A stretch of 52,788 nucleotides of DNA from Hydrogenophaga sp. (GCF_011390835.1 NZ_JAABRQ010000026.1:1-52788), one strand, 5' to 3'; numbered from the stretch's first letter, positions 36,816 through 46,238 are shown. Notes: generated by a model not told the origin, from the letters alone. Program-made: numbers and translations.

Positions 36816-38801
36816 ATGACCTCGCTTGACATCACTTTGCTCTACCTGCTCGCCGCGGTGGTGGGTGTTGTGGCGTGCCGGCAGTTCAAGCTGCCGCCGA
36901 TGCTGGGCTACCTGGTGGTGGGCGTGGTGATCGGACCCAATGCGCTGGCGCTGGCGCAAAACTCCAGCGGCGTGCGTTACCTGGCCGAATTCGGCGTGGT
37001 GTTCCTGATGTTCGTGATCGGGCTGGAGTTCAGCCTGCCCAAGCTGCGCACCATGAAGCGCCATGTGTTCGGCCTAGGCCTGTCTCAGGTGGTGCTCACC
37101 GTGTTGATCACCACCGCGGCCTCGCTTTTGATGGCGCTGGTGCTGCCCACTTGGTGGAACGTTTCGTGGCAGATCGCGCTAGCGCTAGGCGGTGTGATGG
37201 CCATGAGCAGCACCGCCATCGTGATCAAGCTGCTGGCTGAGCGGCTGGAGCTGGAGAGTGAACACGGCAAGCGGGTGGTCGGCATTCTGCTGTTCCAGGA
37301 TCTGGCCGTGGTGCCGCTGTTGGTGCTGATTCCGGCCCTGGCCGCAGCCCCTGAGGATCTCTTCCCGGCGCTGGGTCTGGCCTTGCTCAAGGCGGTGGTG
37401 CTGCTGGGCGTGTTGCTGACCGGCGGCCAGAAGGTGATGCGCTGGTGGCTGACGCTGGTGGCGCGGCGCAAGAGCGACGAGCTGTTCATGCTCAACCTGC
37501 TGCTCATCACACTGGGCCTTGCCTGGATGACCGAACACGCCGGCCTGTCGCTGGCACTGGGCTCGTTCGTCGCCGGCATGCTGATCTCCGAGACCGAATA
37601 CAAGCACCAGGTGGAGACCGACATCCGACCGTTCCACGACGTGCTGCTTGGCCTGTTCTTCATCACCATCGGCATGATGCTGGACTGGCGGTTGGTGATC
37701 GAACGCTGGCCGCTGGTATTACTGCTGCTCTCGCTCTCGCTGACCTTCAAGCTGGCCCTCATCACCGGGCTCACTCGCGGATTCGGCGCGCCCATGGGGG
37801 TGTCGCTGCGGGTGGGCTTGTATCTGGCGCAGGCGGGCGAATTTGGTCTGGTGCTGCTGACGCTGGCCGGGCAGAACAACCTAGTGCCACCGGCACTGTT
37901 CAACCCCATCCTGGCCTCGATGGTGGTATCGATGCTCGCCACGCCCTTCATCATCCTGTACGCCAACACCATCGTCAGCCGCCTGGTGGGCAGCGACTGG
38001 CTAATGCAATCGGTGCAAATGACGAGCATCGCGCGCAAGGCGATGAATGCCGACCACCACGTCATCATCTGCGGCTACGGTCGCTGCGGCCAGAACCTGG
38101 CGCGGCTGCTGGAAACCGAAGGCATTCCCTACATGGCGCTCGACCTCGACCCGGATCGGGTGCGCCAGGCCGCCGCCGCCGGGCATTCGGTGGTGTTTGG
38201 CGACGCGGCCCGGGTGCAGGCTCTGATGGCCGCCGGCCTGCACCGCGCCAGCGCGGTCGTGATCACCTACCTCGACACGGCCAGCGCGCTGAAGGTGCTG
38301 CACCACACCCAGGAACAAGCCGTCAACGTGCCAGTGGTGGTGCGCACCGTGGACGATGTGGATCTCGACAAGCTGCGCGCAGCAGGCGCTACTGAGGTCG
38401 TGCCCGAGGCCATCGAAGCCAGCCTGATGCTGGCCAGCCACGCGCTGGCCCTGGTGGGCGTGCCCATGCGGCGCGTGATCCGGGTCGTGCAGGAACAGCG
38501 CGACGCGCGCTACAGCCTGCTCAAGGGGTATTTCCACGGCGCCGACGACGATAGCGTGGACGAGCTCGACAACGAGCGCCTGGCCACCGTCACGCTGCCG
38601 CCTGCCAGCCGCACCGTGGGCAAGACGCTGGAGAGCCTGGCGCTGGAGGCGGTGGGTGTTCGGCTGGTCAGCCTGCGCCGGGCCAACGGCAAACCGACCG
38701 CGTTTGACGACGACACAGTGTGCGCCGGTGGCGACACCCTGGTGCTCAGCGGCAAAGCGCCCGCTCTGTCGTTGGCCGAAGCCAAGTTGCTCGGCGGCTG
38801 A
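36816..38801 (+). CDS. Kef-type monovalent cation:proton antiporter (CPA2, KefB/KefC-like)
   Basis: The 661-residue protein has about 12 transmembrane helices (CPA2 domain, about 1-380), with conserved MSSTAIVIKLLAE and AQAGEFGLVLLTLA. A cytoplasmic RCK/TrkA-N nucleotide-binding domain follows (about 412-530) with ICGYGRCGQNLARLLE. A TrkA-C domain ends the protein (about 580-660). Such transporters exchange K+ or Na+ for protons and respond to nucleotides or, in enteric KefB/C, glutathione adducts. No ancillary KefF/KefG flavoprotein is nearby. ATG 36816 lies just after AGGA; the longer frame upstream overlaps kdsD antisense and is rejected. Confidence 0.9.
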   Translation: MTSLDITLLYLLAAVVGVVACRQFKLPPMLGYLVVGVVIGPNALALAQNSSGVRYLAEFGVVFLMFVIGLEFSLPKLRTMKRHVFGLGLSQVVLTVLITTAASLLMALVLPTWWNVSWQIALALGGVMAMSSTAIVIKLLAERLELESEHGKRVVGILLFQDLAVVPLLVLIPALAAAPEDLFPALGLALLKAVVLLGVLLTGGQKVMRWWLTLVARRKSDELFMLNLLLITLGLAWMTEHAGLSLALGSFVAGMLISETEYKHQVETDIRPFHDVLLGLFFITIGMMLDWRLVIERWPLVLLLLSLSLTFKLALITGLTRGFGAPMGVSLRVGLYLAQAGEFGLVLLTLAGQNNLVPPALFNPILASMVVSMLATPFIILYANTIVSRLVGSDWLMQSVQMTSIARKAMNADHHVIICGYGRCGQNLARLLETEGIPYMALDLDPDRVRQAAAAGHSVVFGDAARVQALMAAGLHRASAVVITYLDTASALKVLHHTQEQAVNVPVVVRTVDDVDLDKLRAAGATEVVPEAIEASLMLASHALALVGVPMRRVIRVVQEQRDARYSLLKGYFHGADDDSVDELDNERLATVTLPPASRTVGKTLESLALEAVGVRLVSLRRANGKPTAFDDDTVCAGGDTLVLSGKAPALSLAEAKLLGG

Positions 38802-38920
38802 GTCGCCAGCGGGCCGGCGCCTGCCCTTGTCCGTGGAAATCCCAGGGTTTTTCAGATCGTCGAGTATGACTTGTGACCGTGCGGTATTTAATCCGACTTC
38901 CCACTAACTTCTGGAAATCC

Positions 38921-39886
38921 ATGATGCTGCAACGCCGCCACTTTCTCGCCACCGGCATGGCCGGTGCCGCTGCCCTCACCTTCAGCTCGGTGTGGTCGCA
39001 GAGCACGCCCAGCCTGGGCGCCCCCTCGATGCCTGCCACCGGTTTCAAGCGCATGAAGCTCGGCGCCATGGAAGTGATCGCGCTGCACGACGGCGCCCTG
39101 CGCCGCCCGCTGGGTGAAGAGTTCGTGCGCAACGCGCCGCTCGAACAGGTGAAGTCCCTGCTGTCTTCGCAAAACCTGCCCACGGAGTACGTAGACATCC
39201 CCTTCACCGCCTTTCTGGTGGTCAGCGGTGGCACCAAATTCCTGATCGACACCGGCTTTGCCGACAACGGCCCGCCCACCACCGGCCGGCTGCGCGAGAA
39301 CCTGGCTGCCGCCGGTTATAAGCCAGAAGACATCAACCACGTCATCCTGAGCCACTACCACGGTGATCACATCAACGGCGTGCGCGCCAAAGACGGCTCG
39401 CTGGTCTACCCCAACGCGACCATCCATGTGCCGGCACCCGAGCACGCGTTCTGGATGGACGACGCCCGCATGGAAGCCGCTCCTCCCGCCATGAAAGGCG
39501 CGTTCCAGAACGTGCGCCGCGTGCTGGGAGGTCTGCCGGCGGACAAGCTGGTGCAGTTCCAGCCTGGGGCCGAGCTGGCACCGGGCATCGTGTCCTCCGC
39601 CGCATTCGGTCACACGCCGGGCATGGCGGTGTTCACCGTCACCTCCGAGGGGCAGAGCTTCATGTACGTGGCCGACGTGACCAATATTCCCTCACTTTTC
39701 GCACGCAGCCCCGAGTGGGCCGTGCAGTTCGACATGGACGCCGAAATGGCCCGCCAGACGCGCCGCCGCATCTTCGACCAGGTGGTCAAGGACAACATGG
39801 TCGCTGGCGGCTTCCACTTCCCCTTCCCGGCCTTCGGAAAACTCGAAGCGGCCGGCAAGGGTTACCAGTTCGTACCCGTCGCCTGA
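38921..39886 (+). CDS. Tat-exported metallo-beta-lactamase-fold hydrolase
   Basis: The 321-residue protein has a twin-arginine signal (LQRRHFLATGMAGAAALTF) and a metallo-beta-lactamase domain. The HxHxDH zinc motif is in VILSHYHGDHINGV; the next histidine is in AAFGHTPGM and a further metal ligand (Asp) in MYVADVTNI. The fold covers hydrolases such as quorum-quenching lactonases, alkylsulfatases and others; this member cannot be narrowed. Folded export through Tat fits a metal-loaded periplasmic enzyme. ATG ATG at 38921/38924 are both usable starts. A repeat element follows it. Confidence 0.88.
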   Translation: MMLQRRHFLATGMAGAAALTFSSVWSQSTPSLGAPSMPATGFKRMKLGAMEVIALHDGALRRPLGEEFVRNAPLEQVKSLLSSQNLPTEYVDIPFTAFLVVSGGTKFLIDTGFADNGPPTTGRLRENLAAAGYKPEDINHVILSHYHGDHINGVRAKDGSLVYPNATIHVPAPEHAFWMDDARMEAAPPAMKGAFQNVRRVLGGLPADKLVQFQPGAELAPGIVSSAAFGHTPGMAVFTVTSEGQSFMYVADVTNIPSLFARSPEWAVQFDMDAEMARQTRRRIFDQVVKDNMVAGGFHFPFPAFGKLEAAGKGYQFVPVA

Positions 39887-39896
39887 GTAGAGCCCG

Positions 39897-39978
39897 GCCC
39901 AGGATGCGGTGGAACCGGCTCCGCCGGTCCACTCGCATCGCCCCCTTGATGGGGTAACGCCGAAGGCGGCGCAGGGGT
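39897..39978 (+). repeat. Intergenic repeat, copy B (metallohydrolase-apt gap)
   Basis: This copy reads CCCAGGATGCGGTGGAACCG, then GCTCCGCCGG, a diverged block, CGCCCCCTTGATGGGGTAAC, and GCCGAAGGCGGCGCAGGGG. It keeps the same block order as copies A and C with several substitutions, several of which preserve pairing (GGAACCGGCT..GCCGGTCC). It fills most of the gap between the metallohydrolase and apt. Confidence 0.75.
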
Positions 39979-39987
39979 GTATTCATA

Positions 39988-40542
39988 ATGCACGCCATGG
40001 ACACCTCTGCCTACCTCAAGCAACACATCCGCACCGTACCGGACTGGCCCGCGCCAGGTGTGCAGTTTCGCGACATCACGCCGCTGCTGCAAAACCCGCA
40101 GGTATTCCGGGTCCTGATCGACGCATTCGTGCACCGCTACATGGACCCAGCACTGCGGCCCACGGTGGTGGCTGGCCTAGACGCACGGGGCTTCATCATT
40201 GGCTCGGTGCTGGCATATGAGCTCGCGGTCGGGTTCGTGCCGATCCGCAAGAAGGGCAAACTGCCCTTCACCACGGTGGCCGAAACCTACGAGCTGGAAT
40301 ATGGGAGCGCCACGGTCGAATTGCACACCGACGCGGTCAAGTCAGGAGACAGGGTGGTGTTGATCGACGACCTGATAGCCACTGGTGGCACCATGATGGC
40401 CGGTCGCAAATTGCTGGAAAAATTGGGCGCAGAGGTGATCGAAGGTGCCGCCATTGTCGACCTGCCCGAGCTCGGCGGCTCGGCCAAGCTGCGCGCCTCG
40501 GGCCTGAAGCTGCACACCCTGGTGGACTTCGCCGGTCACTGA
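39988..40542 (+). CDS. apt: Adenine phosphoribosyltransferase
   Basis: Apt salvages adenine to AMP with PRPP. The 184-residue protein has the type I PRTase fold: [18 protein letters not shown] at the N-terminus, [12 protein letters not shown], the substrate loop RKKGKLP, and the PRPP-binding [17 protein letters not shown]. The length is standard. AGGGG lies about 10 bases ahead of ATG 39988; an internal ATG at 39997 is the alternative. The upstream gap is occupied by a copy of the intergenic repeat, so its promoter or read-through from the previous gene must cross that element. Confidence 0.95.
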   Translation: MHAMDTSAYLKQHIRTVPDWPAPGVQFRDITPLLQNPQVFRVLIDAFVHRYMDPALRPTVVAGLDARGFIIGSVLAYELAVGFVPIRKKGKLPFTTVAETYELEYGSATVELHTDAVKSGDRVVLIDDLIATGGTMMAGRKLLEKLGAEVIEGAAIVDLPELGGSAKLRASGLKLHTLVDFAGH

Positions 40543-40678
40543 AGCGATCGAGCAGGAGTTGGGGCAACGGTCAGGCGCCGGGCCACTCCAGGCCGGATCA
40601 TCCCCGGGACATGGAAGGCACCGGGTCCCTCCCCAGTGCTGGTGCAGCGACCCGCGTAGCAGTGGAGGGGGCTATCGC

Positions 40679-41344
40679 CTACAACTTGCCGTACTGTGTC
40701 TCGCTAAGCGCCGAAAAGTCGCTGTGCGATTCGGGCGTGGGGCCCATCAGGTCTTCAGCGCTGGGTGGGCCGCGCCGCAGTGGCGTGGCGCCGGCAGCCA
40801 GCGCTTCACGGAACGCCTCCACTTCGTTCTCATCCACCGCTTGCACCCGGCCAGTGGCTGACGACATCGGCGGCGCAGGAATGGATGTCAGGCTTTCTGC
40901 CGGAGTGACGCGCTGGGTCTGGGCCGTGACCGCGGCACGCAGCGCCAAGCCGCGCTGGTCGTGCACCGCCTTGCGGCGCCAGTAAACCGACGGAATGCTC
41001 ATGCCATGGCGAGACTGGGCGCTGTTTTGCACCCAGCGCTCGATCTCCAGCAAGTACTCATCGGGCATCACGTCGGTCGGCAACGCGAGGTCGATCAGCA
41101 CCAGAAAGCTATCGCCGTTCGCATCCAGCGTCAGCACCTTGAATTCGTAGCTGGTCGACAGCACACCGCCGCGGATCATGGACTCGCGCACCACCGAGAA
41201 CAGCTGCTCGCGGCGCAGGATGCGGCGGCCACGGCGAGGAGAGATCAGGGGCAGAGTGGTCTGACCGAAGGACTTGCGCACACGGGGCTTGCCGTTGCGC
41301 GAAGGCTGGGACTTCTTGGCCTGGAGCCAGTTCATCAATGACAT
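40679..41344 (-). CDS. Conserved protein of unknown function
   Basis: The 221-residue protein begins MSLMNWLQAKKSQPSR with a short basic N-terminus (KPRVRKSFG, RRGRRILRREQL) and has a compact central alpha/beta domain (about 50-140). EFKVLTLDANGDSFLVLIDL looks like paired beta strands. The C-terminal third is Ala/Pro/Ser-rich and probably disordered. No signal peptide or transmembrane segment is present. I recognise no family; a nucleic-acid or cell-surface adaptor role is only suggested by the basic head. It lies beside a cyclic-nucleotide-binding protein gene on the same strand. Confidence 0.65.
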   Translation of the reverse strand: MSLMNWLQAKKSQPSRNGKPRVRKSFGQTTLPLISPRRGRRILRREQLFSVVRESMIRGGVLSTSYEFKVLTLDANGDSFLVLIDLALPTDVMPDEYLLEIERWVQNSAQSRHGMSIPSVYWRRKAVHDQRGLALRAAVTAQTQRVTPAESLTSIPAPPMSSATGRVQAVDENEVEAFREALAAGATPLRRGPPSAEDLMGPTPESHSDFSALSETQYGKL

Positions 41345-41437
41345 GGGAACAGTGTGCGTGGGCAAAACGCCGAGGATGGCGGGGAAAAGGCGAAGAAAAC
41401 CATGGCTGATCGGCGATACGCCGGCGCTGATCAGGTC

Positions 41438-41929
41438 TCAGGTGACGGCGATACGTTTGGGCTTGTTGTACATGCGACGAGCCAGCACGGCAGACATTGA
41501 AACGGTAAGCTCCAGCGCAACGTCGGCGTGACGGCTGGAGAGCTCGCGAAAGCGCAGTGGCGTGAGGCACCACAGGCGACAGTCGCTGCCCGCGTTGACG
41601 GTGGCGCTGCGCGGCAGGTGGCTGAAGAAGGCGCCTTCGCCGAGCAGCGAGCCGGCGCCGACCATGGCGATTCGGATGCGCTCGCGGTCGTCTTCAAAAT
41701 GCACTGTGAGACTGCCGCTTTCCACAAAGTACACGGTGCGGTCTTTCACCCCCTGCTCGATCAGCACCTGGCCCTGCTGCAGGCTGACCGGCTGCAGGAA
41801 GTCGGCCAACGAGCGCCACTGGGTGTCGCTGAGGTTCATGGGTACGGCATCGAGCGCGCTGCTCATGCGCATGGCTTGCGCCAGATTCAGGATGTCAAAG
41901 CGCACATGGGTGGGCATTGGAGCGTTCAT
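41438..41929 (-). CDS. Cyclic-nucleotide-binding domain protein without DNA-binding domain
   Basis: The 163-residue protein is essentially one CRP/FNR-type cNMP-binding domain. QGQVLIEQGVKDRTVYFVES, then GSLTVHFED, followed by the phosphate-binding cassette GEGAFFSHLPRSATVNAG, covers residues about 50-140. A C-helix with ELTVSMSAVLARRMYN ends it. No helix-turn-helix follows, so it is not a classical transcription factor; it may be a stand-alone sensor. The ATG at 41929 has no clear Shine-Dalgarno sequence. An upstream in-frame extension overlaps mnmE and is rejected. Its companion on the same strand is the unknown 221-residue protein. Confidence 0.8.
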   Translation of the reverse strand: MNAPMPTHVRFDILNLAQAMRMSSALDAVPMNLSDTQWRSLADFLQPVSLQQGQVLIEQGVKDRTVYFVESGSLTVHFEDDRERIRIAMVGAGSLLGEGAFFSHLPRSATVNAGSDCRLWCLTPLRFRELSSRHADVALELTVSMSAVLARRMYNKPKRIAVT

Positions 41930-42035
41930 CTGATCGAGTTGAACCCGGCTGACGCGCCCGCGCAAGCCGCTTTTACGGCTGCTTACAGTTGCGCTCCCGG
42001 CGGTGCTTGACCGTTCACCAGCGGTGGCTCTTAGC

Positions 42036-43463
42036 TCACTTGCCGATGCAAAAACGCGAAAAAATCTCGCCCAGCAGGTCGTCGGCGCTGAATTCGCCGG
42101 TGATGTCACAGAGCGCCTGCTGGGCCAGGCGCAGTTCTTCGGCCAGCAAGTCGAGGTGTTCAGCCTTGGCCGCCAGCAGCTCGGCCGCGCTCGCCAGGTG
42201 GCCCTCGACCCGGCTCAGCGCCTGCAAATGGCGCTCACGGGCCATGAACAGACCATCGCCCGCTTGCTGCCAGCCCGCCACGGCGAGCAGGCGCTCGCGC
42301 AGGCTCTGCAAACCTTCGCCCAGCTTGGCGGAAACAGCCAACTCACCGTCCTGCATCCGTTGCACCAGCGCCGCGCGCGCTGGCGCTGCACACTGGTCCA
42401 GCTTGTTCCAGACCTGCACCACCGTCACACCAGGCGGTAGGCTGGCGGCAATGACCGCGTCTCCCGCCCGGTAGGCCGGCTCATCGCAGCGGGTCAGATC
42501 GTGCAGAAACAGCACAGCGTCGGCCTGGTCGATCTGACCCCAGGCGCGCTCGATGCCGATGCGCTCGACTTCGTCGACATCGGCGCCATCGCGCAGGCCG
42601 GCGGTGTCGATCACGTGCAAGGGCACGCCCTCGATCTGTATGGTCTGCTGCACCACGTCGCGCGTGGTGCCGGCGATCGGTGTCACGATCGCCAGTTCGG
42701 CGCCGGCCAGGGCATTGAGCAGCGAGCTCTTGCCCGCATTGGGCTGACCGGCGATCACAACCTTCACCCCGTCGCGCAACAAGGCGCCCTGCCGCGCCTG
42801 CGCACGCACCTCGGCCAGAGAGGTCTGCAGGCGTTGCAGCTGACCGTCGGCATCGGCCTTTTGCAGAAAATCGATTTCTTCTTCGGGGAAATCGAGTGTG
42901 GCCTCGACCAGCATGCGCAATCGGATCAGTGCCTCGCGCAAGGCCCGCACCCGCTCGGAAAATACCCCTGCGAGCGAGCGGCTGGCACTGCGGGCTGCCG
43001 CTTCGGTGCTGGCATCGATCAGGTCGGCCACCGCCTCGGCCTGGGCCAGATCGAGCTTGTCGTTCAGAAAAGCGCGCTCGGTGAATTCGCCAGCGCGCGC
43101 CAGACGCAAGCCGGGCAGCAGCGGCTGGCCATCGGCGCCCAACGTTTGCGCCAGCGACAGGCAGCGAGCCAGCAGCAGCTGCAACACCACCGGGCCGCCA
43201 TGGCCCTGCAGCTCCAGCACGTCTTCACCAGTGTACGAATGGGGCCCGGGAAACCACAGCGCCAGGCCATGGTCGATGGCCTCGCCATCGGTATCGCGCA
43301 AGGGCAGGTAAGTGGCTTCGCGAGGCCGCAAGTCGCGTCCGACCAGCGCAGACACCAGCGGCACGAGCCCCTTGCCCGAGACCCGCACAATGCCCACCGC
43401 GCCGCGTCCTGGGGCGGTAGCGACCGCCAGAATCGGGTCGTGATGCTGCGAAAGAGAGGACAA
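42036..43463 (-). CDS. mnmE: tRNA uridine-5-carboxymethylaminomethyl modification GTPase MnmE
   Basis: MnmE, with MnmG, modifies the wobble uridine of several tRNAs. The 475-residue protein has an N-terminal folate-binding domain (about 1-120), a helical domain and an inserted G domain. Visible motifs are [17 protein letters not shown] (G1), the D of the DTAGLRD switch (G3) and NKLD (G4). It ends FSRFCIGK, the canonical C-terminal CIGK. It is the last gene of the minus-strand block rpmH-rnpA-yidD-yidC-mnmE. A copy of the intergenic repeat separates it from yidC. Confidence 0.97.
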   Translation of the reverse strand: MSSLSQHHDPILAVATAPGRGAVGIVRVSGKGLVPLVSALVGRDLRPREATYLPLRDTDGEAIDHGLALWFPGPHSYTGEDVLELQGHGGPVVLQLLLARCLSLAQTLGADGQPLLPGLRLARAGEFTERAFLNDKLDLAQAEAVADLIDASTEAAARSASRSLAGVFSERVRALREALIRLRMLVEATLDFPEEEIDFLQKADADGQLQRLQTSLAEVRAQARQGALLRDGVKVVIAGQPNAGKSSLLNALAGAELAIVTPIAGTTRDVVQQTIQIEGVPLHVIDTAGLRDGADVDEVERIGIERAWGQIDQADAVLFLHDLTRCDEPAYRAGDAVIAASLPPGVTVVQVWNKLDQCAAPARAALVQRMQDGELAVSAKLGEGLQSLRERLLAVAGWQQAGDGLFMARERHLQALSRVEGHLASAAELLAAKAEHLDLLAEELRLAQQALCDITGEFSADDLLGEIFSRFCIGK

Positions 43464-43501
43464 GAAAGCTCCGAAAAACCAGCCGGAGCGAGTGCCCCCA
43501 A

Positions 43502-43579
43502 CCCAGGGCGCCGCGGAACCGGCTTAGCCGGGCCGCCTGCGCCGCCCCCTGGGGGGTGACGCCGCAGGCGGCGCGGTGG
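43502..43579 (+). repeat. Intergenic repeat, copy C (mnmE-yidC gap)
   Basis: This copy reads CCCAGGGCGCCGCGGAACCG, then GCTTAGCCGGGCCGCCTGCG, CCGCCCCCTGGGGGGTGACG, and CCGCAGGCGGCGCGGTGG. It is the most regular copy and shows both hairpins: ACCGGCTTAGCCGG and CCCCCTGGGGG. It fills the gap between two co-directional genes of the origin block. Confidence 0.78.
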
Positions 43580-43581
43580 AT

Positions 43582-45309
43582 CTACTTCGCCGCTGACTTC
43601 TTGTTGAAAAAGTCCGGCATGCTGAACTTCAGCGGCACACCCATCTTGTTATTGATGTAGGCCTGCTGCACGATGGTCAGGATGTTGTTCGTGATCCAGT
43701 ACAGCACCAGGCCGGCCGGGAAGAAGAAGAACATCACCGAGAACACCAGCGGCATCATCCACATCAGCTTGGCCTGCAGCGGGTCGGGCGGCAGCGGGTT
43801 GAGCGCGGTCTGGATCAGTGTGGTCACGGCCATCACCAGCGGCAGGATGAAGAACGGGTCGGGCGAGGACAGGTCGTGGATCCAGGCCATCCAAGGCGCA
43901 TTGCGCATCTCGACGCTGGACAGCAGCACCCAGTAAAGCGCGATGAATACCGGAATCTGAATCATGATGGGCAGGCAGCCACCCAGCGGGTTGACCTTCT
44001 CTTCCCGGTAGATCTTCATCATCTCCTGCTGCATCTGCTGTGGATTGCTCTTCAGGCGCTCGCGCATTTCCATGATGCGCGGGTTGATCGCCTTCATCTT
44101 GGCCATGCTTCTGTAGGCGGTGGCGTTGAGCCAGTAGAACGCGGCCTTGATCAGCACCACAAGCAACACGATGGACCAACCCCAGTTGTTCACAAAGCCG
44201 TGAATCTTCTCCAGCAGCCAGTACAGCGGCTTGGCCAGGATGGTGAGCCAGCCGTAATCTTTCACCAGCTCAAGCCCCGGTGCAACGGTCTCCAACACCT
44301 TTTCTTCCTGCGGACCGAGGAACAGCCGCGCGTCGACGCGTTGGGTCTGGCCGGCGTCGATGGCTGGCATGGCCGTGATCGCACCGACCGCAAACAGGTT
44401 GTTGTCGACCTTGCGCGCAAAGTTCTCCCGCGCCACGCCGTCGGCCAGTAACCAGGCGCTCGCAAAGTAATGCTGCACCATCGACACATAACCTTCGGAG
44501 GCTGACTTCACGAATTCAGCTTTGCCCTTTTCGATGTCGGCGAACTGCACTTTCTGGTATTTCTTCTCCGCCGTGTAGATCGCGGGACCGGTGAAGGTGG
44601 AATAAAACGGCGTCTCGCTGCTGAGCTTGGTGCCATCGCGAACCAGCTGCACATACAGTTGCGGGCTCACCGCTTGGCCACTGTTGTTGGTCACTTCATG
44701 GGCGACATCGATCACATAGCTGCCGCGCTTGAAGGTGTAGGTCTTGGTGAGCTTGACGCCACCGACCTCTGCGGATTGAAAACGCACCACCAGCGTGTCC
44801 TGGCCATCGGCCAGCGCAGTGTCACTCGACACCAGGGTCATGGGTGTCTTGTGGGTGGGAAAGCTGCCGCCGATCAGGCCGGTCTGGGCCACATAGATAC
44901 GCTCACTGTCCTGCTCGAGCAGGGTGAAGGGCTGCGCCGCCTGGTCTTTGCTCGAGCCGGTGGCCTGGGCGTGCTTGAGCAGCTGGGCGCCAATTAGCGA
45001 ACCGCCCTCGCTGTTGAAGGTCAGGCGCATCACGTCGGTGGTCACGGTATGGCGCACCTGGGCTGCGGTGGGGGCGCCATCAGGCGCATTGCCAGGTGCG
45101 ACCACGCCGGCGGCACCAGGCAGAGCCGCGGGCAGACTGCCACCGGCCGTCGGAGTCGCAGTTGTGGTGCCCGCGGGCGCGGGAGCGGTAACAGCTGCCG
45201 ATGGGAAAAAGGTCGGCGCATTGCCGTTGTGGATCTGCCATTTGTCCCAGATCAACACCATGGAGAAACCAAAAACCACCCACAGGATGGACCGACGGAT
45301 GTCATTCAT
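43582..45309 (-). CDS. yidC: Membrane protein insertase YidC
   Basis: YidC inserts and folds inner-membrane proteins with or without SecYEG. The 575-residue protein begins MNDIRRSILWVVFGFSMVLI with the first transmembrane helix, then a low-complexity linker and a large periplasmic P1 domain (about 100-350). It ends with the conserved helices of the YidC/Oxa1/Alb3 domain: WGWSIVLLVVLIKAAFYWL, and the C-terminal PLVFSVMFFFFPAGLVLYW. ATG 45309 overlaps the yidD stop by four bases. The family position and order in the block are canonical. Confidence 0.97.
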   Translation of the reverse strand: MNDIRRSILWVVFGFSMVLIWDKWQIHNGNAPTFFPSAAVTAPAPAGTTTATPTAGGSLPAALPGAAGVVAPGNAPDGAPTAAQVRHTVTTDVMRLTFNSEGGSLIGAQLLKHAQATGSSKDQAAQPFTLLEQDSERIYVAQTGLIGGSFPTHKTPMTLVSSDTALADGQDTLVVRFQSAEVGGVKLTKTYTFKRGSYVIDVAHEVTNNSGQAVSPQLYVQLVRDGTKLSSETPFYSTFTGPAIYTAEKKYQKVQFADIEKGKAEFVKSASEGYVSMVQHYFASAWLLADGVARENFARKVDNNLFAVGAITAMPAIDAGQTQRVDARLFLGPQEEKVLETVAPGLELVKDYGWLTILAKPLYWLLEKIHGFVNNWGWSIVLLVVLIKAAFYWLNATAYRSMAKMKAINPRIMEMRERLKSNPQQMQQEMMKIYREEKVNPLGGCLPIMIQIPVFIALYWVLLSSVEMRNAPWMAWIHDLSSPDPFFILPLVMAVTTLIQTALNPLPPDPLQAKLMWMMPLVFSVMFFFFPAGLVLYWITNNILTIVQQAYINNKMGVPLKFSMPDFFNKKSAAK

Positions 45310-45593
45310 GACGGGTGCTTCTTTTCTGAGGAAGGAGAAATCAGGCGGGAAAACAAGGCGGGGGGCTGGACGGGCACGGGATCGTGACCGCCTTCGCACC
45401 ACGGTCCGCAGCGGCCTAGCCGTTTGACGGTGAGGTAACTGCCCGCCAGCGCACCGTGGCGCTCCAGCGCGCCCACTGCATAGACCGAGCAGGTGGGCTC
45501 AAACCGGCAACTGTTGCCCAGCCAGGGGCTGAGCAGCAAGCGGTACGCCTTCACCAGCCCGATCAGGCCAAGACGGGGCCAGTCAGACAACAT
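45306..45593 (-). CDS. yidD: Membrane protein insertion efficiency factor YidD
   Basis: The 95-residue YidD/UPF0161 protein carries the family signature GNSCRFEPTCSVYAVGALER, then KRLGRCGPWCEGGHDPVP. An N-terminal amphipathic helix (LGLIGLVKAYRLLLSPW) attaches it to the membrane. It aids YidC-dependent insertion. Start and stop overlap rnpA (11 bases) and yidC (four bases), showing tight coupling in the conserved rpmH-rnpA-yidD-yidC order. A short C-terminal tail after the signature is not conserved. Confidence 0.96.
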   Translation of the reverse strand: MLSDWPRLGLIGLVKAYRLLLSPWLGNSCRFEPTCSVYAVGALERHGALAGSYLTVKRLGRCGPWCEGGHDPVPVQPPALFSRLISPSSEKKHPS

Positions 45594-46026
45594 GAACGGA
45601 CTCCGGGCGGGTCGCCACCGGGGTCAGCACCCGACCCAGCAACTGCTCGAGTTCGGCGCGCACCGCGCGTTTAAGGGGATCGGAAGACGCACTCACAAAC
45701 TGCTTTCGACTGAACTCGCTGCGCAACCGCACCACCCAAGCCGCTTGCGGAAGACGATCGGACTGCGCCCGAGTCAACTCGTAGATCTGGCGCCGGATGG
45801 CGTTGCGCGTTACGGCTCGGCGCGCCCAGCGTTTGGGCAGCAACACGCCCAGCCAGGCATCCGCCACCGGAAACAGCGAAGCACCTGCCGGCGCTGCGTC
45901 GAGCGCGGCACGGTGCAAGGCGAAATGGGGTGTCTTGGCCACAGGGGCGCCCGACATCACGGCCTGGAACTGCTGTCGGGACTTCAGGCGCTGAACCACG
46001 ACTGCCTTGCCTGCGGCATTCATCAT
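45583..46026 (-). CDS. rnpA: Ribonuclease P protein component
   Basis: RnpA is the protein subunit that helps the RNase P RNA recognise pre-tRNA. The 147-residue protein has the RNR signature VTRNAIRRQIYELTR, a basic RNA-binding helix, and the KRWARRAV loop before it. Its length is slightly above E. coli RnpA (119) because of an N-terminal and a C-terminal extension. MMNAAG offers two adjacent ATG starts (46026 and 46023). It follows rpmH after 46 bases. Confidence 0.95.
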   Translation of the reverse strand: MMNAAGKAVVVQRLKSRQQFQAVMSGAPVAKTPHFALHRAALDAAPAGASLFPVADAWLGVLLPKRWARRAVTRNAIRRQIYELTRAQSDRLPQAAWVVRLRSEFSRKQFVSASSDPLKRAVRAELEQLLGRVLTPVATRPESVHVV

Positions 46027-46072
46027 GACGCCGGCAAGGACCGTCGGCGGTCAGCCATGCGCTGCAGTCGGT

Positions 46073-46207
46073 TCAGACAGCCAGGCGCTTGCGGCCCTTG
46101 GCTCGGCGGGCGTTGATCACAGCGCGGCCACCGCGGGTCTTCATGCGAACGAGAAAGCCGTGGGTGCGGGCGCGTTTGATCTTGGAAGGCTGGTAAGTGC
46201 GTTTCAT
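46073..46207 (-). CDS. rpmH: Ribosomal protein bL34
   Basis: The 44-residue protein [20 protein letters not shown] continues to [11 protein letters not shown] and is a complete bL34, a basic ribosomal protein of the 50S subunit. It opens the minus-strand operon rpmH-rnpA-yidD-yidC-mnmE and faces dnaA across the origin region. A good sigma-70 promoter lies 32 bases upstream (46239-46268). Confidence 0.98.
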   Translation of the reverse strand: MKRTYQPSKIKRARTHGFLVRMKTRGGRAVINARRAKGRKRLAV

Positions 46208-46238
46208 GGTGCTTGAGGGGGAATCGGGAAAACCCGCC

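Noticed and set aside
41930..42109. N-terminal extension of the cNMP-binding protein
   Set aside because: It overlaps the mnmE 3' end and adds unrelated residues; the domain starts after ATG 41929.
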